The translations under genes were made by a program, and so were the position numbers. Shown here piece by piece: positions 26,496 to 37,402 of a stretch of DNA of 64,000 nt. The stretch's first letter is position 1. Each line of letters begins with the position of its first letter. Origin of the DNA: Bacteroidia bacterium (GTDB taxonomy: Bacteria > Bacteroidota > Bacteroidia > Bacteroidales > UBA7960); the NCBI GenBank assembly GCA_007695305.1, contig REEA01000064.1, positions 1 through 64,000 of the forward strand. The letters are read 5' to 3'. The notes beneath the pieces are model-generated. The model was not told the origin of the DNA and searched no databases. It was given only the letters and a program-made list of their open reading frames with translations.

Positions 26496-28580
26496 TTAAT
26501 AGGACCCGCTTCTTTTTCTCACAAACCATTCGACGGTTAAAAGCAGCAGCATGATAAAGAAAAGGGCTTTTACATTGATGATCTCTGAAAACTCTTTCTG
26601 GTCATAAAGTCTTGGGCGGATATCGGCCCTTTCGCTGATATGGTTTTGCAATGCTTCCCATTGTCCGGGGTAAAACATGGCAGCATTTGTTCCGGCAGCC
26701 ATTTGAAACAACAGGCTATGGTCGGCGATTGTGCGCAGGCCTTCCAGATCCAGCTCAGCTACGTTAAAGATACCCTGATCGGTAAACGTTTCCTCACCGA
26801 CGTTGACGCGCGCCTGCCAGGTATATTCACCCGGCGGGAAGTTTCCTGCATTCAGACGGTATGCGTTGGCTGTTCGCCCCATGATATAGGGATATTCCAC
26901 GCCCTCCTTATCGCTGACAAAGAGTTGCACTTCCGGCTCATTGATCAATTCAAAACTCCGGTTATACAATTCGGCCTCGAAAACAACGGCTTCATTTTCA
27001 TAAACAATATGTTCTGTGCTTACGCGGAATAACCTCCTGTCTTCCTGGATGGACAGGTATTGTATCATCCTTGATATCAATTCATCCACAGGTCGATGAT
27101 CGTTCCTGCGCATGAAGCTGTGCAACCTCCACCGCCAGATTCCCTCCCCTGTAATGACCCCGGTTCTGTGGCCACCAATATCGGCAAACATGATCAGAGG
27201 CTGTTCGGTTGGTACAGCACCAATTTTTTGGTACAACAATACGTGCCCTGCTCCTGAAATATTATAATTGCCAAATGGGGAATACAGGGGCGGTAAGATA
27301 TCCAGCAGGGTTGTGGACATTTCGGGCAGCGAAAACAATACAAAGGCCTGGTTAAAGAGAGGCAGTGTTTCTGTCAGCTCGCCGGTGCGCGGTTGTATTT
27401 CCAGTCCTGTGGCAATGCGGTTAAACGCCGTCAGATTGGTCTGTTTGCCGATGACAAACATAAAAGCGGTGGATGCCCGGTCAGCCTGTTCAAGCACCGC
27501 AAGCCGGGGATGCTGATCAGAGGGTAACTGATGCATGATCACCAGGTCATAGGCTTCTATACTCCCGGAGAAATCAGCCATGAGCGATACCTCGGCCTCA
27601 AAATGGTCGTTGTTTGTAATGGCTGACTTCAGGGCGCCCACATCGGGATGGGGGCTGTTGGCCAGAATAAGCACCTTTTGCCTGCCGTCAATTACATCAA
27701 TAAAGAAATCACGATGGTTATTTTCCAGGCTTACCTCTTCCGGGAGGGGTGAAAGCTCTGCACGGTATTGTTGCATGCCCGGTTCATCTGCTTCCAGGTG
27801 CAGGGAAATGATCTGAATGTGCTGATCCGATTCAAATGTGATATTCTCGCCAAAGAGTTCTTCACCGTTACGGCTAACGGTCAAACGGCTTGTCATACCC
27901 CGGCTTTCCACGGCTTCAATCTCGATTTCCAGAGGAAAGCGGTTCCCCAGGTATGTGATTTGGTTGTGATTGACCCCTTTCAGTATCAGATCCCTGCGTG
28001 GAACAGTGTCGCCGAGAGCCAGCGTATAAAGTGGGTAATTCACATTGGCGGCTGCATACAAGGGGTTTATACCGCGGTTAAAGATACCGTCCCCGGCCAG
28101 GATCACCGCACCGATATTGCGGTTGCTATAGCGTACTTCCATTTCCCCAAACACTTCCGACATGTTGGTAACACGGTCGGTAAAGTCGATGGGACCATCC
28201 TGGGTCACAGATTCGCCAAAGGTGTATAAACGTGTTTGAAACCTGTCTGACATATCATTCATAAATTCATTCAATGCCGGCAGATAATGGTCTTGATAAA
28301 AGATGGAATCTTCTGCCATCAAAAGGGAGGACGAATTGTCCTGTAAAAAAATCAACAGTGGTTGTTCCACATGCTGTGTGCGTCTTTCAATGAGGGGTGC
28401 CAGCAGCAGAAATGCAAGAACAGTGACCACTATAAATCGGAAGACTGCCAGGATACGCCGGAGCAGCGGATGAAATTCCGTTTTGCTCCTGTAATAGAGC
28501 AAGCCGCTATAGAGAAGACCACACAAGATGCAGAGAATGATCATCCAGGAGGGGTAATCAAATAGAATATTCACATTCAT
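26496..28580 (-). CDS. Large membrane-anchored hypothetical protein (VWA/BatA-like architecture)
   Basis: About 695 aa; two N-terminal TM helices, PLLIFLQDNSSSLL, VLILANSPHPDVGALKSAI, C-terminal TM; start moved to 28580 because of a TAnnTTTG box at 28633-28640. Confidence 0.6.
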   Translation of the reverse strand: MNVNILFDYPSWMIILCILCGLLYSGLLYYRSKTEFHPLLRRILAVFRFIVVTVLAFLLLAPLIERRTQHVEQPLLIFLQDNSSSLLMAEDSIFYQDHYLPALNEFMNDMSDRFQTRLYTFGESVTQDGPIDFTDRVTNMSEVFGEMEVRYSNRNIGAVILAGDGIFNRGINPLYAAANVNYPLYTLALGDTVPRRDLILKGVNHNQITYLGNRFPLEIEIEAVESRGMTSRLTVSRNGEELFGENITFESDQHIQIISLHLEADEPGMQQYRAELSPLPEEVSLENNHRDFFIDVIDGRQKVLILANSPHPDVGALKSAITNNDHFEAEVSLMADFSGSIEAYDLVIMHQLPSDQHPRLAVLEQADRASTAFMFVIGKQTNLTAFNRIATGLEIQPRTGELTETLPLFNQAFVLFSLPEMSTTLLDILPPLYSPFGNYNISGAGHVLLYQKIGAVPTEQPLIMFADIGGHRTGVITGEGIWRWRLHSFMRRNDHRPVDELISRMIQYLSIQEDRRLFRVSTEHIVYENEAVVFEAELYNRSFELINEPEVQLFVSDKEGVEYPYIMGRTANAYRLNAGNFPPGEYTWQARVNVGEETFTDQGIFNVAELDLEGLRTIADHSLLFQMAAGTNAAMFYPGQWEALQNHISERADIRPRLYDQKEFSEIINVKALFFIMLLLLTVEWFVRKRSGSY

Positions 28581-28632
28581 AATAAAATCAATATCAGAAA
28601 CATTAACACTTGCAAGCATTTGCAAATATGTG

Positions 28633-28640
28633 CAAAGATA
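28633..28640 (-). promoter_or_regulatory. Candidate -7 box for 26496-28580 gene
   Basis: caaagata (TATCTTTG on minus); would lie only 8 nt from the longer ORF start at 28625. Confidence 0.45.
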
Positions 28641-28752
28641 CTGCTTATTGAGCAGTGTACAAACCGGGATGAATGCACGCCGGGCGTTGATCTGTTATCC
28701 GGGAGACAGGATCATGCGGCATGCAGCACTTTAGTCCGGTCACAATATAAAA

Positions 28753-28784
28753 AACCATCTGCCTGTAATAACGGGCAGATGGTT
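28753..28784 (-). terminator. Terminator downstream of floA operon
   Basis: Minus strand aaccatctgcc-loop-ggcagatggtt followed by ttttta. Confidence 0.8.
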
Positions 28785-28806
28785 GGTTTTCATATATCCC
28801 CAGCTA

Positions 28807-29817
28807 TTATTTGGATGTGCTGTCGGGGGATTTACCCTTGCTGGTGGATTGTCCGCCGGGACGTCCGATCTGGTCTCTCATGGAGGTATCGGCTTTGATG
28901 TTTTCCATACGATAGTAGTCCATGATACCCAGGTTTCCGCTTCTGAACGATTCTGAGATTGCTTTTGGAATTTCTGCCTCGGCCTGAATCACGTTGGCTC
29001 TTGCTTCCTGGGCTTTGGCTTTCATCTCCTGTTCTGCGGCAACGGCCATGGCGCGGCGTTCTTCGGCCTTGGCCTGCGCGATATTTTTATCGGCATTGGC
29101 CTGGTCGATCTGCAGCATGGCGCCGATGTTCTTACCTACATCGATATCGGCGATGTCGATGGAGAGAATTTCGTAGGCAGTACCAGAGTCAAGTCCTTTG
29201 GAAAGAACCACCTTGGAAATGCTGTCAGGGTTTTCAAGTACTTGCTTGTGGTGTTGTGCCGAACCAATGGAGGTAACGATACCTTCACCAACCCTTGCCA
29301 GGATTGTTTCTTCGCCGGCACCACCGACCAGCTGTTTGATATTGGCGCGCAGTGTTACCCTGGCTTTGGCAATCAGCTGGATACCGTCTTTGGCCACGGC
29401 AGCCACAGGAGGGGTGTTGATCACTTTCGGTTTTACCGACATCTGCACCGCTTCCAAAACGTCACGGCCGGCAAGGTCAATGGCTGTGGCTGTTTTAAAA
29501 TCAAGCGGAATATTCGCTTTATCGGCACTAATGAGAGCATTGACAACGGCTTTTACCCGTCCTCCTGCCAGGTAGTGTGCTTCCAGATCATTACGGTTTA
29601 AGGTAAGACCTGCTTTGGTTGCCGAAATGAGGTTGTTCACAATGACCGCCGGCGGAATTTTACGCCAACGCATCAAAACAAGCTGAAGGAGACTGATTCG
29701 CACACCCGAAACCAGTGCTGAGAACCAGAGACCCACAGGTATAAAGTAAAAAATAACCCATAACGCCACAATACTCACGAGGGCTATGGCAATGATGACT
29801 CCAATGTTTTGCTCCAT
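28807..29817 (-). CDS. floA: Flotillin-like protein FloA
   Basis: 336 aa; [104 protein letters not shown]. Confidence 0.96.
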   Translation of the reverse strand: MEQNIGVIIAIALVSIVALWVIFYFIPVGLWFSALVSGVRISLLQLVLMRWRKIPPAVIVNNLISATKAGLTLNRNDLEAHYLAGGRVKAVVNALISADKANIPLDFKTATAIDLAGRDVLEAVQMSVKPKVINTPPVAAVAKDGIQLIAKARVTLRANIKQLVGGAGEETILARVGEGIVTSIGSAQHHKQVLENPDSISKVVLSKGLDSGTAYEILSIDIADIDVGKNIGAMLQIDQANADKNIAQAKAEERRAMAVAAEQEMKAKAQEARANVIQAEAEIPKAISESFRSGNLGIMDYYRMENIKADTSMRDQIGRPGGQSTSKGKSPDSTSK

Positions 29818-29819
29818 GT

Positions 29820-30290
29820 TTATACTTCTTTAGATTTGACAATAATTTTATTTCCTTCTACTTTGATGACCACGATGGGTGAGTTTTCCGGGATAAGGTT
29901 ATCATTTGACTTCACCTCATAATACTCATCCTTAATGAGTGCTTTCCCCATGGGGTTTAAACGGGTGATGGCAATACCTTCGTCGCCTTTGATCACTTTA
30001 TCGGCTTCAACAACATTTACCCTGCTATCAATGGCTGAGCTGTGCATGGCCTTTTTCCATGTATTGGAACGCAAGGCAATGGTCAGGGCGACTACACTGA
30101 CCACCAGTGTTCCAATCAGGGTCATGATACCGATTTCTGTACCGTATTGGTTAAACGAAACCACAACACCGGCTATTACCAGACCAACTCCAAAAAGGCC
30201 AACAACTGTTGCGCCCGGCACCACCAATATCTCAAGAAGCAGGAAAACAATTCCCACCACTATTAAACTCAAAACAATCAACCACACCAT
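29820..30290 (-). CDS. NfeD family protein
   Basis: 156 aa; N-terminal TM helices and C-terminal OB-like [27 protein letters not shown]; adjacent to floA. Confidence 0.9.
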   Translation of the reverse strand: MVWLIVLSLIVVGIVFLLLEILVVPGATVVGLFGVGLVIAGVVVSFNQYGTEIGIMTLIGTLVVSVVALTIALRSNTWKKAMHSSAIDSRVNVVEADKVIKGDEGIAITRLNPMGKALIKDEYYEVKSNDNLIPENSPIVVIKVEGNKIIVKSKEV

Positions 30291-30363
30291 TTGTTTGCTT
30301 TTTTGGTTCTTTTACAGTATTCTGCAGGTAATTGCTGATGATCATCATCGCCTGCCGGCTTCA

Positions 30364-31221
30364 TTATGGATTGTAATAATTCATTGCTGTTGGTAAAAAT
30401 TCCCTGGCTGCATTTACCCTTGCCTGGTTGGATGGGTGCGTACTCAAAAACTGGGGAATATCGGGCCCGCTGGAGTAAGCCATCATCCGCTCCCAGAATG
30501 TGATGGTATGATTTGGGTTGTATCCTGCCATGGCCATGAAAATCATCCCCAGTGCATCGGCTTCATATTCATGCTGACGACTGTAGGCAAGGGATCCTAG
30601 CGTTCCTCCCACTCCGAATGCCAGCATAAAGATATCTCTTGTTTCCTGGGGTCTTTCACGGAGTGCTACATCCAGACTGATGGCTCCCATGGTCAGCAGC
30701 AGTTGCTGGCTCATGCGTTCGTTACCATGACGGGCAATGACGTGAGCGATTTCATGCGCCATAACCACAGCCAGTCCGTTTTCGTCCTGGGTAAGGTCCA
30801 GGATTCCTGTATAAATGGCTATTTTTCCCCCGGGCATTGCCCAGGCATTGACCTGTTCACTATCCACCAGGTTAAACTGCCAGTCAAAATCCTGTACACG
30901 ACGTGCCTCGCCGGACTCCCGTAAATACTGCACCACGGCATTGGATATTTTTTCGCCGGATCGCTGAACCATTTGCGCCCGTGGGTCACTAGAGGGAACA
31001 ACCTGATGTTGATCCATAAAGCCCTGATAATTTGCTGCAGCCATCTCGCTCAGCAAACCCTCGGGAAGCATCCTCACCTGCCGCCTGCCTGTCAGGGGAA
31101 CACTGCCACATGCAGTCCAGAGAAGAGCTGTCACCAATAAAAAAACCATTCGGGATGTTCTCACTTCCAAAAAATTTAATGAATGATTGTAGTTCAAATT
31201 ATTTTTAACAAAAATAACCAA
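30364..31221 (-). CDS. M48 family metallopeptidase lipoprotein (LoiP/HtpX-like)
   Basis: 285 aa; lipobox LLWTACGS, VPLTGRRQ, VVMAHEIAHVIARHGNERMSQQ, SRQHEYEADALG. Confidence 0.93.
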   Translation of the reverse strand: MVIFVKNNLNYNHSLNFLEVRTSRMVFLLVTALLWTACGSVPLTGRRQVRMLPEGLLSEMAAANYQGFMDQHQVVPSSDPRAQMVQRSGEKISNAVVQYLRESGEARRVQDFDWQFNLVDSEQVNAWAMPGGKIAIYTGILDLTQDENGLAVVMAHEIAHVIARHGNERMSQQLLLTMGAISLDVALRERPQETRDIFMLAFGVGGTLGSLAYSRQHEYEADALGMIFMAMAGYNPNHTITFWERMMAYSSGPDIPQFLSTHPSNQARVNAAREFLPTAMNYYNP

Positions 31222-31291
31222 AAATTTGAATAAATTTTCAGAAACTTTTCATGCCATGAACGGTCTCTTACAGATTTACTTCCCTGATCCG

Positions 31292-31942
31292 TTATTTTTT
31301 TTTGCTGAATGATATCCTGTTTTCGGCACCCTTCATCAAACGTCTGATGTTATTGATATGCGTGATGGGAACAAAAATCGCGATGGCGATGGCAAAAATC
31401 ACTTTTGGAAGGATGGTGACATCCTTTACCCAGATGACGATGACCGGTAATGCAATGGCTGCGGAGAGGGATCCCAGGGATACATACCTGGTTGTAAGAA
31501 ATAACAGGAGAAAGATGGCCAGACAAATGAGAAAAGCTTCAGGAAACAGGATGAAGGTGATTCCCACCAGGGTAGCGATTCCTTTCCCGCCTTTAAATCC
31601 GGCAAAAACAGGAAAGACATGCCCCACGATGGCCATGGCGCCCAGAAACATCTGAAAAATGATAAACCATTCTACCGTTTTAAAGGATTCGTCAGGTAAA
31701 ACGGAGGCCAGGCTAACAGCAGCTATTCCTTTCATTGCATCGATGACCAGTACGATAATGGCAATTTTGGTTCCCAGTACACGCATGGCGTTGGTTGCAC
31801 CGGCATTACCACTGCCGTGTTCACGAACATCCAGCCCCCGAAACCATTTGCCAATCCACACGGCCGTGGGAAGCGACCCGAGCAAATAGGCCAATATGAC
31901 CAGCATAATCATTGTCAGATAAATGTTCAGTGTTTGCTCCAT
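31292..31942 (-). CDS. plsY: Glycerol-3-phosphate acyltransferase PlsY
   Basis: 216 aa; AYLLGSLPTAVWIGKWFRGLDVREHGSGNAGATNAMRVLG, GHVFPVFAGFKGGKGIAT. Confidence 0.96.
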   Translation of the reverse strand: MEQTLNIYLTMIMLVILAYLLGSLPTAVWIGKWFRGLDVREHGSGNAGATNAMRVLGTKIAIIVLVIDAMKGIAAVSLASVLPDESFKTVEWFIIFQMFLGAMAIVGHVFPVFAGFKGGKGIATLVGITFILFPEAFLICLAIFLLLFLTTRYVSLGSLSAAIALPVIVIWVKDVTILPKVIFAIAIAIFVPITHINNIRRLMKGAENRISFSKKK

Positions 31943-31945
31943 CTC

Positions 31946-32785
31946 CTATGGTTTTAAAAATTTCAGGGAAACCCAGTCATTACTCCTTTTCTCACCACCG
32001 GGCATCAACCCAAGTTTCGTTGCCCCGTCAAAGATATGGTCTTTATCGAAAGAAAGAAAGCCACTCAACAACAACACACCTCCGCGATTCAATACCTTGT
32101 TGTAAGCCGGCATATCGTCAAGTAAAACATTGCGTGTGATGTTGGCAATAATCACATCATAATGATCATCCACAAGCAAATCGGCATCTCCATGCAGGAT
32201 AAGCATGTTCTCAATGCCATTCCGCGCAACATTTTCCATGGTATTCTCCCATGCATAGAGATAATTATCAATGGCTGTAACCCTTTTGGCTCCCATTTTT
32301 GCCGCCAGTATCGCCAGCACACCCGTACCACAGCCCATATCCAGCACGGTTTTGTTTTCGAATTCAGATTCCAGCATCCACTCAACAACGAGGGTAGTTG
32401 TTTCATGATGTCCGGTTCCAAACGACATTTTGGGTTCAATGATTATCTCATACTCTATGTCATCCATTGCAGAATGGAAAGGAGCTCTGATGAGGCAGCG
32501 ACCGGCTATGAGCACCGGTTCGAAATTACTTTCCCAAACCGCGTTCCAGTTTTGCCCTCCCAATTGCTGAACCCCATACGTGCATTGCACGTGTCCACCA
32601 CTCTGCAACTCATTGATGCACTCAATCAGTGCATCCTCTTCAAAGTCAGCAGCAGGGATATATGCCCTGAAACCATCAGGTTCTTCAGCAAAGCTTTCAA
32701 AACCCAATTCTGCAAATTCTGCAATAAAAATATCTCTCCATGGTTCCGGAGGCTCCAGCCTGCAACGAATCTCCACATATTCCAT
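31946..32785 (-). CDS. prmA: Ribosomal protein L11 methyltransferase
   Basis: 279 aa; FGTGHHETT, VLDMGCGTGVLAILAAKMGAKRVTAID, DVIIANITRNVLL. Confidence 0.95.
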   Translation of the reverse strand: MEYVEIRCRLEPPEPWRDIFIAEFAELGFESFAEEPDGFRAYIPAADFEEDALIECINELQSGGHVQCTYGVQQLGGQNWNAVWESNFEPVLIAGRCLIRAPFHSAMDDIEYEIIIEPKMSFGTGHHETTTLVVEWMLESEFENKTVLDMGCGTGVLAILAAKMGAKRVTAIDNYLYAWENTMENVARNGIENMLILHGDADLLVDDHYDVIIANITRNVLLDDMPAYNKVLNRGGVLLLSGFLSFDKDHIFDGATKLGLMPGGEKRSNDWVSLKFLKP

Positions 32786-32824
32786 AACTTCCTTCCAAAA
32801 TGGTGTTTATTGCAAAGGATTGGG

Positions 32825-33607
32825 TCAAAATGACTGAATGATCCGGAAAAAATCATCGGCCTTCAAAGAGGCTCCTCCGATCAACCCGCCGTCCACATCG
32901 GGCTGCGAAAACAATTCAGCAGCATTCTTCGCATTACAGCTGCCACCGTATAACAACGATGTCTGTTGGGCTATTGCTTCGCCATAAGTGTCTGACAACA
33001 GTTGCCGGATGTATGCATGCATCTCCTGCGCCTGTGCCGGCGTTGCAGTCACCCCTGTACCTATTGCCCATACCGGTTCATAGGCGACCACCACGCGGCC
33101 CAGCTGTGCCTTATCGAGCCAGAAAAGCCCCTTCTGAAGTTGATCTGCCACCACTTGAAAGTGATTGCCATTTTCACGCTCCGGAAGCATCTCACCACAA
33201 CAAAAAACGGGCGTTAAACCATGTTTAAGAGCCTGTTTTACTTTTTCAGCCAGCAAAAGGTCAACCTCCCCGAACTGACTGCGTCTTTCCGAATGGCCTA
33301 TAATTACATGGGTGGCGCCCACAGAGCGGATCATATGTGCAGATACCTCTCCCGTAAATGCCCCATGGTCTTCATGATGGCAGTTTTGTGCCCCCACTGA
33401 TAATCCCTGATAGTTTGGAAAAAGATCCAGAATCCGCGTGACATACACGTAAGGGGGAAAAAGGATTACTTCCGGAATTGACCTGTTATCGCCCACAAGT
33501 CCGGTTTTCAGCTGGTCAAGCTTCGCTTTCAATTCACCCGCAAGGCTCTTTGCCTCTTCCAGATTGAGATTCATTTTCCAGTTTCCGGCCACAATATTCT
33601 TTCTCAT
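32825..33607 (-). CDS. tpiA: Triose-phosphate isomerase
   Basis: 260 aa; MRKNIVAGNWKMN, VIIGHSERR, VVAYEPVWAIGTG, LLYGGSCNAKN. Confidence 0.98.
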   Translation of the reverse strand: MRKNIVAGNWKMNLNLEEAKSLAGELKAKLDQLKTGLVGDNRSIPEVILFPPYVYVTRILDLFPNYQGLSVGAQNCHHEDHGAFTGEVSAHMIRSVGATHVIIGHSERRSQFGEVDLLLAEKVKQALKHGLTPVFCCGEMLPERENGNHFQVVADQLQKGLFWLDKAQLGRVVVAYEPVWAIGTGVTATPAQAQEMHAYIRQLLSDTYGEAIAQQTSLLYGGSCNAKNAAELFSQPDVDGGLIGGASLKADDFFRIIQSF

Positions 33608-33905
33608 TTATGCAAATTTTTATGAATGAAACAAAAAAAAATGATACGGATTTTGCAGGAACATCAACAAATGATCTCCATATTTGCCACGGCCAATTAC
33701 ACCTTTTTCTCAATATGTATGGCTTTGAGCCGTTGTAAGCATGGTGGGGTCACTTTCTTGCATTCCTGCACCAAATAAGTTGGATTTCTTTACAAATATA
33801 GGAAAACCTGCAGTTGTTATTGGTATAAAAACCTTAATTATCTGTTTTTGGGGACATCCTTTTTATTGACTGCTCCCGTGTATGGCCTGTAAACATGCAC
33901 CATGA

Positions 33906-34982
33906 TTAACTTAGCCGGACCCGGGGATCGAGAATTGCATAGATGATATCTACTGCGATATTCACAAACACAAGCATGACGGATATTACCAGCAAGGCTC
34001 CCATTAACACCGGAAAATCGTAGTACTCAAGGGCATCCACGATCACAACTCCAATTCCTTTCCAATCGAAGACATACTCCACGAAAACAGCACCGGCCAG
34101 CAGGGAGGCGAACCAACCCGAAACAGCTGTTATTACCGGATTCAGGGCATTTTTTAGGGCATGGCGGGTGATCACCAAGTATTCAGGCAGTCCTTTTGCC
34201 CTTGCCGTACGGATATAATCCTGTGTCATAATATTGTTCAACGAGCTCCTGGTAAGTTCGGTGACAATAGCAAGGGGTCTGATGCCGAGGGTTAGTGCCG
34301 GCAGAATCAGATTCTTCCAGGCAATATATTCTCCCCTCCCAAAATCATCCACTTCAAGTATGGAACCTGACATGTTTAAACCGGTATAGTCGCCAAGAAG
34401 GTATGCGAACACCCATGCGATGATGATGGCCGCAAAAAATGACGGCAGGGACATCCCCAGCACTGAAAAGATAAGTGTGCCGCGGCTAAGCCATGGCTTA
34501 CGCTTCAATGCGATAAAAGTACCCAGGAAAACGCCCAGCAGCATGGCAAAGAGAATAGAGGTGCTTGCCAGCAGCAGAGTGTTGGGAAAGGCAGACCACA
34601 GGATGTCGTTTACGGAGCGGTCGCTTTGGTATGACCTGCGCAGGTAGGGTTTTTTCAATACAATACTGTATTCACCGGTACGCAGAAGCGGCATATAAGC
34701 GTATGCCCGTGGATCAAGATAGATAAGACTCTCTTCGGCAGCGTGTTTATGCAAACTCAGTGGAGAAATATCGTTGAGATAATGCAGGTATTGTTGATGT
34801 ACAGGCCGATCAAGGCCGAGGTCTCTTCTGATGGCTTCCACAGAGCTTATATCAGCCCGCTGACCAAGCATCATACGTGCAGGATCACCCGGTAAAACGG
34901 TAAATAAAAGAAAAACGAGGGTAAGTACTCCGAAAAGCACCCAGATTCCATACCATAACCGTTTTACAAGGAAGGTAAACAT
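33906..34982 (-). CDS. ABC transporter permease (DppB/OppB-like)
   Basis: MFTFLVKRLWYGIWVLFGVLTLVFLLFTVLPGDPARMMLGQRAD; EAA-type loop TRSSLNNIMTQDYIRTARAKGLPEYLVITRHALKNALNPVIT; start moved to internal Met. Confidence 0.93.
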   Translation of the reverse strand: MFTFLVKRLWYGIWVLFGVLTLVFLLFTVLPGDPARMMLGQRADISSVEAIRRDLGLDRPVHQQYLHYLNDISPLSLHKHAAEESLIYLDPRAYAYMPLLRTGEYSIVLKKPYLRRSYQSDRSVNDILWSAFPNTLLLASTSILFAMLLGVFLGTFIALKRKPWLSRGTLIFSVLGMSLPSFFAAIIIAWVFAYLLGDYTGLNMSGSILEVDDFGRGEYIAWKNLILPALTLGIRPLAIVTELTRSSLNNIMTQDYIRTARAKGLPEYLVITRHALKNALNPVITAVSGWFASLLAGAVFVEYVFDWKGIGVVIVDALEYYDFPVLMGALLVISVMLVFVNIAVDIIYAILDPRVRLS

Positions 34983-35033
34983 GATAGTATTTGTTAGCAA
35001 TTGTATTACAGGAATAACAGCAGGTTTTTCCTG

Positions 35034-35597
35034 CTATTTCTCTGCTCCTTCCAGTTCCAGTTTAATCAGGGCAAACACCGCGTAATTCACGATGTCGAAA
35101 TAATTGGCATCAATTCCCTCAGAGTGTACAGCCTGCCCTTCGTTGTCTTCTATTTGCTTGATCCGAAGCAACTTCATGAGTATGATATCCACCAGCGACG
35201 ACACGCGCATATCACGCCAGGCTTCTCCGTAATCGTGATTTTTGTCGTGCATCAGCCTGCGTGCCCTTTCAAAATAGTCGTTGTAATACCTGGTGGCTTC
35301 CGTCTGATCAAGGTCAATTACGTCACTTGGCCCCAGTTCCAATTGTATAAGTCCGATGATGGCATAATTAACAATACCGATGAATTCCGGTGTAATGCCT
35401 TCAAGTATTTTTTGCGTACCTTTGCGCTGCAGGGAACGGATTCGCTGGGCTTTGATGTAAATCTGGTCGGTCAGTGACGATGGTCTCAAAATGCGCCATG
35501 CGCTGCCATAATCCTGCATCTTTTTTTGAAAAACATCCCGGCATATCTCAACGATTTGGGAATATTGCTGATCTGTGTTGCTTTCTTGGCCCATCAT
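35034..35597 (-). CDS. DUF1599 domain-containing protein
   Basis: 187 aa; duplicated half FQKKMQDYGSAWRILRPSSLTDQIYIKAQRIRSLQ / DKNHDYGEAWRDMRVSSLVDIILMKLLRIKQIE. Confidence 0.85.
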   Translation of the reverse strand: MMGQESNTDQQYSQIVEICRDVFQKKMQDYGSAWRILRPSSLTDQIYIKAQRIRSLQRKGTQKILEGITPEFIGIVNYAIIGLIQLELGPSDVIDLDQTEATRYYNDYFERARRLMHDKNHDYGEAWRDMRVSSLVDIILMKLLRIKQIEDNEGQAVHSEGIDANYFDIVNYAVFALIKLELEGAEK

Positions 35598-35608
35598 TTG
35601 TAATGTTT

Positions 35609-36496
35609 ATGACTGATAATACCACTGGATCCCCCATTCGGAAAGAAACATTTTTTTGCCGGAAACGGACCCTTAACTGCCGTGGCAAAATTATAAATTT
35701 ATCTTCACCTGTGGTGATGGGGATCATGAATATTACACCAGACTCATTTTATGACGGCGGGCGCCACACGCGTCCATGGGATGCCATCAAGCTGGCAGAG
35801 AAGTTGTTAGATGATGGGGCACATATTCTGGACATGGGTGCGGCATCCAGCCGGCCCGGAGCGGCTATGATCGATCCCGCCGAAGAGCAGGAACGATTGA
35901 TGCCGGCCCTCAAGGCCGTATTAAAACAGTTTCCGGAAGCCATCATCTCCGTTGACACCTATCACGCAAGCACCGCAAGAATAGCCATAGATTCGGGAGC
36001 CCATATGATCAACGACATCTCCGCGGGAAGTATGGATGATAACATGTTTCACACCGTTGCCCGGCTGCAGGTTCCCTATGTGATCATGCACATGCAGGGC
36101 AGGCCTGACAATATGCAAAAAAATCCGCGCTATAACCACCTGGTCAAAGAGGTAGCCGGCTTTTTCTCCGAAAGAATTAACAAACTCCGCGACCTGGGAG
36201 TTCATGATATCGTGATTGATCCGGGATTTGGGTTTGGAAAAACCCTCGAACATAACTACCAACTGCTTGCAAACCTGGATTACTTTGCCATATTCGACCT
36301 CCCCGTTCTTGTGGGGTTTTCGCGCAAATCGATGATCAACAAAGTGTTGAACACCAGTCCGGACAAGGCGCTTAACGGTACCACAGTATTGAATACCATC
36401 GCGCTTCAGAAGGGAGCGGATATCTTGCGTGTGCATGATGCAAAAGAAGCACTGGAAGCAATAAAAATTTCCGGTTTTTTAAAAAAACAGCAATAA
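35609..36496 (+). CDS. folP: Dihydropteroate synthase
   Basis: VVMGIMNITPDSFYDGG, LDMGAASSRPGA, DIVIDPGFGFGKTLEHNYQLL; start moved from 35474 to the internal Met, since the longer ORF runs antisense into the DUF1599 gene. Confidence 0.93.
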   Translation: MTDNTTGSPIRKETFFCRKRTLNCRGKIINLSSPVVMGIMNITPDSFYDGGRHTRPWDAIKLAEKLLDDGAHILDMGAASSRPGAAMIDPAEEQERLMPALKAVLKQFPEAIISVDTYHASTARIAIDSGAHMINDISAGSMDDNMFHTVARLQVPYVIMHMQGRPDNMQKNPRYNHLVKEVAGFFSERINKLRDLGVHDIVIDPGFGFGKTLEHNYQLLANLDYFAIFDLPVLVGFSRKSMINKVLNTSPDKALNGTTVLNTIALQKGADILRVHDAKEALEAIKISGFLKKQQ

Positions 36497-36531
36497 AGTA
36501 ATTATTTTTACCCTGCCGAAAATATCGTCTT

Positions 36532-37344
36532 ATGCATAATCTGTTCATAACAGGCTTTATTCAAATCCGGTTGCTGGATATTCTTGACATTGTCCTGGTG
36601 GCGATATTGCTATATCAGTTATATATTTTGATCCGGGGCACAGGTGCCATCAACATCTTTCTCGGCATTTTATCCATTTATATCATTTGGTGGCTGGTAC
36701 GCATATTTGAAATGGAAATGCTTACGGCCATACTTGGCCAGTTCATATCTGTTGGTGTATTGGCGCTGATCATCGTTTTCCAGCCGGAAATCAGGAAGTT
36801 CCTGTTAATCATAGGGAAAAAAAGCTTCCTGCACCGGCAGTCGCGGAGCAAATGGTTCAAGGGAATATGGCAGATAGAGAAGGACAAGGAATTAAATATC
36901 CCTGCCATTGTAAACTCCCTTGAAGCCCTTGCCGAACAAAAAACCGGAGCCCTCATTGTGATTACACAAAAGAATGAACTTGAATCCTTTATAGAGACAG
37001 GACAACGCATCGATGCCGAAATTACAGAGCAACTCCTGGGATCCATCTTTTACAAAAACAGCCCATTGCACGACGGTGCAGTAATCATTTCTGATAATCG
37101 TATCCGTGCCGCACGCTGTGTGTTGCCTGTTTCGGAAATCCGCCGGATACCTTCCTCCCTGGGACTCCGGCACAGGGCAGCCATCGGAATCACTGAACAA
37201 TCGGATGCCATCGCACTGGTAGTCAGTGAGCAAACAGGCAAAATATCCTGGTCAAAAGGCGGTGAAATAAAAAGATTTATCAAACCACTACAGCTCAAAG
37301 AATTACTTGCCAAAGAATACCTCGCTGCAGACAATGTAAAGTAA
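36532..37344 (+). CDS. cdaA: Diadenylate cyclase CdaA
   Basis: 270 aa; three N-terminal TM helices; NSPLHDGAVII and LGLRHRAAIGITE DAC motifs; downstream of folP. Confidence 0.96.
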   Translation: MHNLFITGFIQIRLLDILDIVLVAILLYQLYILIRGTGAINIFLGILSIYIIWWLVRIFEMEMLTAILGQFISVGVLALIIVFQPEIRKFLLIIGKKSFLHRQSRSKWFKGIWQIEKDKELNIPAIVNSLEALAEQKTGALIVITQKNELESFIETGQRIDAEITEQLLGSIFYKNSPLHDGAVIISDNRIRAARCVLPVSEIRRIPSSLGLRHRAAIGITEQSDAIALVVSEQTGKISWSKGGEIKRFIKPLQLKELLAKEYLAADNVK

Positions 37345-37402
37345 GCGCACGTAAGGGAGTCTGTCATCTTCATTTCAATGTATCATCAAAACAAAAAAAT
37401 AC

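Noticed and set aside
25232-31221. Two M48 peptidases plus flotillin and NfeD within 6 kb as a new membrane-quality-control island
   Set aside because: floA-nfeD pairing is common and the M48 genes are of different subfamilies, separated by unrelated genes; nothing beyond proximity supports a dedicated system.
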